From Nitrospira sp. SG-bin1 (GTDB taxonomy: Bacteria > Nitrospirota > Nitrospiria > Nitrospirales > Nitrospiraceae), in contig LVWS01000031.1 of assembly GCA_002083365.1 (NCBI GenBank), positions 1 through 64,000 on the forward strand: a stretch of 64,000 nucleotides of DNA. Direction: 5' to 3'. Under the pieces are notes generated by a model that saw only the letters and a list, made by a program, of their open reading frames with translations, made no database searches and had not been told where the DNA came from. Below are positions 7,903 to 13,727 of this stretch, in pieces (the stretch's first letter is position 1; each line of letters begins with the position of its first letter). Made by a program: the position numbers and the translations under genes.

Positions 7903-8634
7903 ATGAAGACGAATGACTCGAAGGGCTCACGTGCTTTCCCTTTACGGGAAGCATACCCCTTCGCCGAAAAGCATGGACTCGGGACCGAATCGCGACAGAT
8001 CCAAGACCTAGACCCGACATGGGACCGCCCGTATCGGACTACTGTCCGTCGTGGGCTCATGATTGACTTGCTTGTACGGAACCAGCTCTTTCAAGCGTTC
8101 AAGGAAGAGCACTGGCCATATGGCCTAACACTGCGCGGTGAGAAGGAAGCACGCAGATGCGTCAAAATTAAGGAAGAATTTGAGGCATTTCGCGACGGCA
8201 CCAGTTCACCACCTCCTGAGTCTGAAGATGGAGGTGAAGTCGCGACCGAGAGATTTGCCCTTGAGGCTCATCTTCGCGATTATCTTGCTAGGGCACCTAA
8301 CATCATCGAGCCCGGTCTCCGTCTCTACTCCGCCGGTGAAAGCGAAGGAGTGGAATTTACCGTGGACGACGGCCGTATTGACCTTCTGTTTGTCGATCGT
8401 GAAAACAAATTCGTTGTTGTCGAACTGAAGCTCTCCCGGGGGCGCAATAGAGCGTTAGGTCAGCTTCTCTATTACATGGGGTGGGTCGACACCAATCTCG
8501 GTAATGGACCCTGCCGCGGGATGATTATCGCGCCGGAGATAACCGATGATCTCGTCACCGCCGTTGCACGTGCGCCCGGTGTGACGCTGTTCTCTTACCG
8601 CCTCAACTTCACGCTGCAAAAGGCGTCGCCGTGA
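7903..8634 (+). CDS. NucS-like PD-(D/E)XK endonuclease (DUF91-type)
   Basis: 243 residues from ATG 7903, which has a GGAG ribosome site; an upstream TTG at 7876 falls in the border motif. The C-terminal half carries the nuclease core: G-R-I-D with Asp at about residue 160, then VVVELK with Glu174 and Lys176, followed by a helix with GQLLYYMGWV, the D-ExK arrangement of the NucS/DUF91 family. The N-terminal half (about 1-110) has no domain I recognise and may bind DNA or a partner. Such proteins cleave DNA, in NucS at mismatches. As a single accessory gene with no methylase beside it, it could be a defence or plasmid-control nuclease. Confidence 0.7.
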   Translation: MKTNDSKGSRAFPLREAYPFAEKHGLGTESRQIQDLDPTWDRPYRTTVRRGLMIDLLVRNQLFQAFKEEHWPYGLTLRGEKEARRCVKIKEEFEAFRDGTSSPPPESEDGGEVATERFALEAHLRDYLARAPNIIEPGLRLYSAGESEGVEFTVDDGRIDLLFVDRENKFVVVELKLSRGRNRALGQLLYYMGWVDTNLGNGPCRGMIIAPEITDDLVTAVARAPGVTLFSYRLNFTLQKASP

Positions 8635-8642
8635 CCAGCCCT

Positions 8643-8716
8643 ATAACAACGCGCTGCGTCGGATATGGGTATGAACAGCGAGTCCTCAACCGAAAGCCCA
8701 CGGGGTCGTTAGGTAG
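8643..8716 (+). other. Possible attC-like site after nuclease gene
   Basis: TATAACAACGC just after the stop of the nuclease gene is opposed by GTCGTTAGGTAGC at 8706-8716; TAACAACGC and GTTAG-side bases are partly complementary, and GTTAGGT fits the GTTRRRY core. The pairing is imperfect. Called only from this layout. Confidence 0.35.
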
Positions 8717-8743
8717 CATAGTACACAATCTCCAGCTTTGTAG

Positions 8744-8945
8744 AAGGCAGCGAGGTCATGGCGTTCCCGATCAGCATGGACCCGCATTGAATGTGGTCGA
8801 AACACAGGTGACGGTGTTGGCGTCGAACGAAGCGAGGCAAAGCTACGGGATCACTTTGCAGCAGGGCGAAGAGGGAACAGGTTCTCTGCCGCGAGGAGCG
8901 TGGCTGCAGTACGTCTTTGGTGTGAAAGCAGTAGTTCATTTTGCT
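8744..8945 (+). pseudogene. Cupin gene remnant, copy 2 (diverged)
   Basis: GATCAGCATGGACCCGCATT through CAGGGCGAAGAGGGAACAGG parallels codons 8-45 of the intact cupin at 10566. An early in-frame TGA, a missing stretch near the start and heavy divergence after 8890 leave no usable protein. It is the most decayed of the four copies and so probably the oldest. Confidence 0.7.
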
Positions 8946-9057
8946 TCGCTATCGTCAGAAAAGGTGCCGAACCATGCGTTCTAGGTGACCGCAAGCGGGC
9001 TTGCACTCGATTGCTTAAAACCTGAACGGGAGCGTTAGACCTGAAAGGAAAAGATCA

Positions 9058-9999
9058 ATGTTGCTGCGAATCGACACGAAGTCGAGCTTGGCTACTCGCG
9101 TAAGTGGGGAGCGCCTCAAAACCTTTGGACTGGACGAACGCGGCTTCCAAGACGTTCTTTTTCGATCTCTTGACCGCCTTCTGCCCGACGAAGAGCTTCT
9201 CATGATTGCCCAATCGCGCCATTGGCAGGAAGAGCCTGACCTGCTGGCGCTAGACGAGCGTGGCCGCCTGTACATCTTCGAGATCAAGGTCTGGGAATCA
9301 CGATCGGAAAACCTCCTCCAAGCGTTACGCTATGGCCAACTCTTCGGCGCCTATGATTACGGTGAACTCGACCAGCTCTTCCGAAAATTTGACGAAACAG
9401 GACGGTCGCTGGCAGACGCTCATCAAGCAGCGTTCGGCACAACCCTGAGTGAAACCGAATTCAATCGAAAGCAGGTCTTTGTCGTTCTAACCAATGGCTT
9501 GGATTTTCGCACGCGCCAGGCAGTTCAATACTGGCAATGGTCAGGGCTTGAAGTCCGGCCCTGGATCTACCGCGCATATGCTGATCGCGACGGATCCCTG
9601 CTCCTAGAGATCGGACGGTTCGCCGTTCAGGATAACCCTCACGAGGACGTTGCCGCTGGCTTCTACATACTGAACACAAACTACAGCAATGACCCCGCCG
9701 ATCACGAAGATATGCTCCAAAATCGAAAGGCCGCAGCGTATTTCTCGCCGTGGAAGTACAAAATCGAACGCCTTGCGAAGGGTGACACGGTGTTCCTCTA
9801 TCAGTCTGGAGTTGGAATCGTTGCGATGGGGCGTACTTCCGGAAGGCTGGAGAAGGCCTCGTACCACGGAGAGCCGAAACACAAGGACGAGGAATACTTC
9901 AGAACCTTGGAGCGGTTTCAGCGAATCGATCCGCGCGGTCGGGCACTCGCGGGTCAACACCGGCGTTATGGTGCAATGGAGAAGGTAGCGCTTGAGTAA
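9058..9999 (+). CDS. PD-(D/E)XK nuclease fused to an EVE/PUA-like domain
   Basis: 313 residues from ATG 9058, preceded by GTTAGAC and AAAGGAAAAG. The N-terminal domain (about 1-170) has Asp61 in EEPDLLALD, then FEIKVW with Glu75 and Lys77 and a following Gln88, the catalytic pattern of PD-(D/E)XK nucleases. The C-terminal part (about 225-300), AAAYFSPWKYKIERLAKGD.VFLYQSG.G..AMG, looks like an EVE/PUA-type fold that can bind modified bases. This pairing is typical of enzymes that recognise modified DNA and cut it. The EVE-like part ends early (RALAGQHRRYGAMEK), so the extreme C-terminus may be truncated. No partner methylase or helicase is visible. Confidence 0.7.
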   Translation: MLLRIDTKSSLATRVSGERLKTFGLDERGFQDVLFRSLDRLLPDEELLMIAQSRHWQEEPDLLALDERGRLYIFEIKVWESRSENLLQALRYGQLFGAYDYGELDQLFRKFDETGRSLADAHQAAFGTTLSETEFNRKQVFVVLTNGLDFRTRQAVQYWQWSGLEVRPWIYRAYADRDGSLLLEIGRFAVQDNPHEDVAAGFYILNTNYSNDPADHEDMLQNRKAAAYFSPWKYKIERLAKGDTVFLYQSGVGIVAMGRTSGRLEKASYHGEPKHKDEEYFRTLERFQRIDPRGRALAGQHRRYGAMEKVALE

Positions 10000-10220
10000 A
10001 GTTCCATTCCCGGTTGAGGCAGTCGGCGAGTGGACTGTTTTTCGACCGTTCACCGCCCCTGGGATGTTTGCCTATCGGCACATTCAGGCAGATGGCCTTT
10101 GAACTTCCCAGACCATGCTGGCGGCGACATGACGCCCGAGCAGAGGCGTGAGGCCCTTGAGCGCGCCGTAACTTTGCACCGTCCACTCCCGCTCCGATCC
10201 CTAGACGGACACGCCTACGC
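10000..10220 (+). other. Spacer with no supported gene
   Basis: Between the nuclease and the duplicated antitoxin block. Short open stretches exist (for example from TTG 9992 to 10100, and ATG 10130 reading MTPEQRREALERAV) but none has a ribosome site or a recognisable product. They look like remnants of disrupted genes. Confidence 0.4.
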
Positions 10221-10808
10221 TTGGATTATGAGGACTACCACTAATGGCTATGCACAATCCTCCCCATCCCGGGGAGTTCATTATCCAGGTCTATCTGGAG
10301 CCGAACAATCTGAGCGGCCGCGAACTGGCTGGGAAGCTCGGTGTAGCTGCCTCAACGCTGAATCGCATTCTGACAGGTACGAGCCGTATCAGCCCTGAAA
10401 TGGCGCTACGCCTGTCCAAGGGCGCTTGGCCGTTCTCCGGAGAGTTGGTTGGCCATGCAGTACAACCACGATCTCTGGCACGCCAAGCAGCATGTGAAAC
10501 TTGGCAAGGTCGGAAAAGTCCGGCTCACAGCGGCCTAACCGTTGCTTCGAGGAGGCACCGACATCATGAGCATTCACCCATTTGTCCTGAGCCCCGATCA
10601 ACATGAGCCCGTATTGAATGTTGTTGGAACGCAGGTGACGGTGTTGGCGTCGAACGCGGCGACGCAAAGTTACGGGATCACCTTGCAGCAGGGCGAAGAA
10701 GGAACAGGTCCTCCGCCGCATCGCCACGATTGGGACGAAGCGTTCTACGTCCTGAGAGGCGAGATTCACTTTCTCTGCGACGGGAAAGCCTACGCCTGCA
10801 CCGTGGGG
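10221..10808 (+). repeat. Tandem duplication, unit A (higA-cupin)
   Basis: 588 bases nearly identical to 11234-11820, in direct orientation about 1 kb apart. The unit starts at TTGGATTATGAGGACTACCA and ends in the cupin gene at CACCGTGGGG. In unit A the antitoxin gene is frameshifted and the cupin is intact; in unit B the reverse holds. Confidence 0.9.
10244..10538 (+). pseudogene. higA: HigA-type antitoxin, frameshifted copy A
   Basis: Starts MAMHNPPHPGEFIIQVYLEP like the intact copy at 11257-11550 and matches it for about 58 codons, through the helix-turn-helix. Three Gs at 10420-10422 replace two in the intact copy, shifting the frame after ALRLSK; the rest of the normal sequence continues in another frame up to TAA 10536-10538. 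The protein that would be made loses the C-terminal dimer part. The ATG overlaps an upstream TAA (TAATG), as in the intact copy, though the upstream gene is absent here. Confidence 0.8.
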
Positions 10809-11009
10809 ACTCTCGTGCACGTTCCCGGAGGAACCGTGCACGGCTTTCGTTATGGAGCCGGTGGTGGTCAGATGCTCGAGATTACAGGAGCCGGCGCGCG
10901 AGCGGCTCAGATGTTTGCGGCCATCGACAAGGAGATTCCCCCCGGCCCACCGGATGTTCCCAAGCTGCTTGATGTGCTGAAGCGTAACGGGGTCACTGTT
11001 GCGGGGTGA
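10566..11009 (+). CDS. Cupin-domain protein (intact copy)
   Basis: 147 residues from ATG 10566, with GAGGAGG 10 bases upstream. A single small beta-barrel domain of the cupin type: GITLQQGEEGTGPPPHRHDWDEAFYVLRGEI contains motif 1 (PPHRHDW.E.FYVL.G) and GTLVHVPGGTVHGFR is motif 2, giving the usual His/Glu metal ligands. It follows the broken antitoxin in the same duplication unit. Small cupins of this kind can be isomerases, dioxygenases or ligand-binding proteins; nothing here decides. It is the only undamaged member of four copies in this island. Confidence 0.75.
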   Translation: MSIHPFVLSPDQHEPVLNVVGTQVTVLASNAATQSYGITLQQGEEGTGPPPHRHDWDEAFYVLRGEIHFLCDGKAYACTVGTLVHVPGGTVHGFRYGAGGGQMLEITGAGARAAQMFAAIDKEIPPGPPDVPKLLDVLKRNGVTVAG

Positions 11010-11045
11010 CCACACTGCGCACTTGACGGCCACGCGTCTGCCCTC

Positions 11046-11073
11046 CTGCGGATCGGTCCAAACAGTGTTATGC
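11046..11073 (+). repeat. Recurrent cassette-border motif, copy 4
   Basis: CTGCGGATCGGTCCAAACAG then TGTTATGC. It follows the cupin gene and precedes the small addiction gene at 11099. The terminal GTTATGC deviates from GTTRRRY at one base. Confidence 0.6.
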
Positions 11074-11098
11074 TTCACGAAAATCGAAGGTCAACACA

Positions 11099-11257
11099 AT
11101 GAGCACGAAAGACTTATTAGATGAGGCAATGATAGAGAGCTTGGATGGGCCGGATAAGAAGCTCGATGAAATATGGGCTGAAGAAGCGGAAAAACGACTC
11201 AAGGCTTATCGAGATGGAAAACTCAAAGGCGTCTTGGACTATGAGGACTACCACTAA
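11099..11257 (+). CDS. Short addiction-module component (antitoxin-like), internally shortened
   Basis: 52 residues from ATG 11099 to TAA 11255-11257. The C-terminal part, LDEIWAEEAEKRLKAYRDGK, matches the conserved end of the small addiction-module component family (TIGR02574 type), in which a W-x-x-E-x-x-x-R pattern precedes a short tail. The N-terminus MSTKDLLDEAM runs straight into the IESLDG element, so the usual middle (…LP.EER.ELAE.LL) appears deleted. Its stop overlaps the start of the higA gene in TAATG, which indicates translational coupling. No toxin gene accompanies it. Confidence 0.6.
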   Translation: MSTKDLLDEAMIESLDGPDKKLDEIWAEEAEKRLKAYRDGKLKGVLDYEDYH

Positions 11258-11820
11258 TGGCTATGCACAATCCTCCCCATCCCGGCGAGTTCATTATCCA
11301 GGTTTATCTGGAGCCGAACAATCTGAGCGGCCGCGATCTGGCCGGGAAGCTCGGTGTAGCTGCCTCAACGCTGAATCGCATTCTGACAGGTACGAGCCGT
11401 ATCAGCCCTGAAATGGCGCTGCGCCTGTCCAAGGCGCTTGGCCGTTCTCCGGAGAGTTGGCTGGCCATGCAGTACAACCACGATCTCTGGCACGCCAAGC
11501 AGCATGTGAAACTCGGCAAGGTCGGGAAAGTCCGGCTCACAGCGGCCTAACCGTTGCTTCGAGGAGGCACCGACATCATGAGCGTTCACCCATTTGTCCT
11601 GAGCCCCGATCAACATGAGCCCGTATTGAATGTAGTCGGAACGCAGGTGACGGTGTTGGCGTCGAACGCGGCGACGCAAAGCTACGGGATCACCTTGCAG
11701 CAGGGGAGGAAGGAACAGGCCCTCCGCCGCATAGTCACGATTGGGACGAAGCGTTCTACGTCCTGAAAGGCGAGATTCACTTAACCCTGCGACGGGAAAG
11801 ACTACGCCTGCACCGTGGGG
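11234..11820 (+). repeat. Tandem duplication, unit B (higA-cupin)
   Basis: 587 bases matching unit A at 10221-10808. It differs by single-base substitutions, one fewer G in the antitoxin gene and one base lost in the cupin gene. The copy ends at CACCGTGGGG, after which the sequence is unrelated to unit A. Confidence 0.9.
11257..11550 (+). CDS. higA: HigA-family antitoxin (intact copy)
   Basis: 97 residues with the typical start of HigA/VapI-type antitoxins (NPPHPGEFI....L.P..LS) and a helix-turn-helix at about residues 25-60 (AGKLGVAASTLNRILTGTSRISPEMALRLSKAL), followed by SPESWLAMQYNHDLW. These proteins bind their own promoter and neutralise a HigB RNase, normally encoded just upstream. Here the upstream partner is a shortened addiction component instead, and no HigB-like gene is in sight, so this is an orphan or hybrid module. 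The stop lies in GGCCTAACCGTTGC. Confidence 0.8.
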   Translation: MAMHNPPHPGEFIIQVYLEPNNLSGRDLAGKLGVAASTLNRILTGTSRISPEMALRLSKALGRSPESWLAMQYNHDLWHAKQHVKLGKVGKVRLTAA

Positions 11821-11822
11821 GC
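11578..11822 (+). pseudogene. Cupin gene, frameshifted and truncated copy 3
   Basis: Starts ATG 11578 with the same GAGGAGG site and the same first 42 codons as the intact copy. At about 11705 a base is lost (CAGGGGAGGAAGG for CAGGGCGAAGAAGG), a second small change follows at about 11781 (CACTTAACCCTGC), and homology stops at CACCGTGGGGGC. No functional product expected. Confidence 0.85.
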
Positions 11823-12082
11823 ACAAAATTGAAACGATCAATGACTGGTGGTATCCGCAGTCCGTTGAATGGGCAATGTACTCCTTCAAGGGCAGGAGGT
11901 AGAAAGGAACAAAGGGTCTGACCCGTATTTCCTCACGATCTTATGCGGATCGGCCTAAAAACATAGTTAGGCAGCACAATCATGCCATTTTTAGCGCGAT
12001 CTGCCAGCGACATCGAGGCCAACTGGAGTACAGGGGCCCAATCGATTTTTCGCCCGGAAACCCGGTACCCAGATTTGAAAAG
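11823..12082 (+). other. Spacer with repeat pieces
   Basis: Contains TTGAAACG (a piece of R1/R2) at about 11828 and the border motif at 11940-11972. The reading frame of the next gene stays open upstream to about 11970 without a normal start codon. Confidence 0.4.
11940..11972 (+). repeat. Recurrent cassette-border motif, copy 5
   Basis: CTTATGCGGATCGGCCTAAA then AACATAGTTAGGC. The terminal GTTAGGC is a canonical attC-type core (GTTRRRY). Best-preserved copy of the motif. Confidence 0.7.
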
Positions 12083-12511
12083 GTGCGGCACTGGTCACAT
12101 TTTGCAAAGCAGTACCTGTTGGCGTCCGAGTACCTACGTACCAGAGACGTTCCTCTCCTGTTGCCTTGGTTCCAAGTTACCGGTCATGCAATAGAGTGTT
12201 CAGTGAAAGCATTTATTTGTGCTGTTGAGGAGCACGTGCCTAAGTCCCATGATTTAGTAAAGCTGTTGGATACTGCTCTCGCATCAGGATTGCTTGCATG
12301 CAGGGATGATGTAGTTCACGTGATCGAGATCAACCATATCTACAGTCGGGATCTTCAAAGCCAAACGCGTTACAAAGCAAGATTTCCAACAGACAGATGG
12401 GAACCGATCAGCGCTTCAATTCTAGAACAGCAAGTATTGGCTCGAATCGTAAACGACTTTTGCAGACAGGCGGCTGACGCCAATGAGTGTAATGAGAGAC
12501 CTCGCAGCTAA
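12083..12511 (+). CDS. HEPN-like protein, start uncertain
   Basis: 142 residues from GTG 12083. The block HAIECSVKAFICAVEE...SHDLVKLLDTAL resembles HEPN-domain helices with the HDL..L signature. The frame is open for some 110 bases upstream (reading GQLEYRGPIDFSPGN...PRFEKV), which looks like coding sequence, but there is no ordinary start codon; a frameshift may have removed it, since ATG 11982 starts a good-looking N-terminus in another frame. Function unknown; HEPN proteins are often RNases or their scaffolds. The stop is followed by GCTAACG. Confidence 0.5.
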   Translation: MRHWSHFAKQYLLASEYLRTRDVPLLLPWFQVTGHAIECSVKAFICAVEEHVPKSHDLVKLLDTALASGLLACRDDVVHVIEINHIYSRDLQSQTRYKARFPTDRWEPISASILEQQVLARIVNDFCRQAADANECNERPRS

Positions 12512-12699
12512 CGTCTTTCGGTGGAAAGCACATATTTAGAGGTCATTTCTTGACCTTGCACTTCCTTCGGCAATCAAGAGAGAGAGAGAGTTGGCAAACT
12601 CAAGAACTACCCCACCAGCATCGTTTCTCCATGGCCTGGTTAACGCTGTTGTTGCCTTTCTATCTCGCATCATTCTGATATTTCATATATATTCTCCAC

Positions 12700-13017
12700 A
12701 TGAGCGCAACTCCCCTTACCCGTGACGAGGCGATTAGGCGGCTTCACACTGTTGAGTCCGAGATTCGGAGCCTGGGTGTTCGTCGGCTGGCGCTCTTCGG
12801 GTCCGTGCTTCGTAACGAGGCTCGCCCCGATAGTGATGTGGATGTGCTTGTCGAGTTTACCCCGACCGAGAAGACATTCGATCGCTTCATGGCGCTGGCG
12901 GATCTGCTCGAAGACACGTTGCAACACCGGGTTGAAGTGATCACCACGGAGTCCCTCTCACCGTTTATCGGGCCACACATCTTGGCCGAGGCAACGGATG
13001 TCCTTCGAGCCGCGTGA
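12700..13017 (+). CDS. mntA: MntA-type minimal nucleotidyltransferase (antitoxin)
   Basis: 105 residues. GSVLRNEARPDSDVDVLVEF contains the nucleotidyltransferase signature GSX10DXD (Gly34-Ser35, Asp46, Asp48). Proteins of this MNT family inactivate the partner HepT toxin by transferring AMP to it. The partner overlaps the 3' end by 20 bases, the standard gene arrangement for this pair. ATG 12700 is used; the ribosome site is weak. Confidence 0.85.
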   Translation: MSATPLTRDEAIRRLHTVESEIRSLGVRRLALFGSVLRNEARPDSDVDVLVEFTPTEKTFDRFMALADLLEDTLQHRVEVITTESLSPFIGPHILAEATDVLRAA

Positions 13018-13336
13018 CTATCTGCGGCATATTCTCGCGGAAGTCGAGTACCTCCTCGATCAGGGTCGGACGCTAACCTATGAGCGATTTGTAGCCGATC
13101 AGACGCTGCGGCGTGCGTTCGTGCGCAGCTTGGAAATTATTGGCGAAGCAGTGAAGAACCTGCCCGATGAGTTCCGGGCATCGCATCCCGAGGTTGCGTG
13201 GCGTCCGATCGCTCAGATGCGCGACCGCCTGATCCACGGTTACTTTGGAGTGGATTATCAGCTTGTATGGGATGTGGTGTCCAAGAAGCTTCCGGAATTG
13301 AAACGTAGCATCCAGCGGATCCTCGATTCACAGTAA
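12998..13336 (+). CDS. hepT: HepT-type HEPN toxin
   Basis: 112 residues from ATG 12998, overlapping mntA. MRDRLIHGYFGVD carries the RX4HXY active motif (Arg75, His80, Tyr82) of HepT, an RNase-type HEPN protein (DUF86). All residues known to matter look present, so the toxin should be active when not modified by its MntA partner. The pair is the only complete toxin-antitoxin module in the island. Confidence 0.88.
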   Translation: MSFEPRDYLRHILAEVEYLLDQGRTLTYERFVADQTLRRAFVRSLEIIGEAVKNLPDEFRASHPEVAWRPIAQMRDRLIHGYFGVDYQLVWDVVSKKLPELKRSIQRILDSQ

Positions 13337-13587
13337 CTCCTCCGCGCAACAACTCGCATCCATGGTGCCGTAAATGCCGAAGCAGCTCCTCACGTTTCAT
13401 ACTGCGATGGAGGCTTCCTCAAAATTTCAACCGGCAGCCCCTAACGCCTCCTGACGATTGAGTTCCAGTGCTTCCCGTAGCGTGACTCGGAGCGTCTCAA
13501 CCAAAGCCTCTCGGCTTCGTTCCTGACAATTTACACCTGGTACTTCCTCGATCCATCCTATCCACCATGCTCCACACGCCCGCCTCG
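13337..13587 (+). other. Spacer, no gene seen
   Basis: Contains GCCCCTAACGCC at 13437-13448, the last CCTAAC-type sequence of the island, and no gene with a start and ribosome site. It leads into the traT 3' remnant. Confidence 0.4.
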
Positions 13588-13638
13588 CATGTGGCCCATC
13601 CAAGGAAGATCCCCACCGGCATCGCCGGACTGTTATAG
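13588..13638 (+). pseudogene. Remnant of a traT 3' end
   Basis: The frame ending at TAG 13636-13638 reads AHPRKIPTGIAGLL, matching the C-terminus of TraT 2 (QEKIATGIAGLF) and resembling its DNA (ATCGCCACCGGGATTGCAGG against ATCCCCACCGGCATCGCCGG). Only about 14 codons survive. It marks the right boundary of the accessory island. Confidence 0.6.
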
Positions 13639-13727
13639 GTCTCTTCGCTCAACTCCGATACTCTCACCGTTTTGCTTCCTACCTGTTATACTGACCCATT
13701 CCTTTATTCACTTCGAGAGTGATCGCC

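Noticed and set aside
6114..13445. CRISPR array
   Set aside because: Repeat copies are few, unequal in spacing and interspersed with genes; no regular spacer pattern and no cas genes.
5465..13638. Insertion sequence or transposon explanation for the repeats
   Set aside because: No transposase, and the repeats are short and border different genes; the cassette model fits better.
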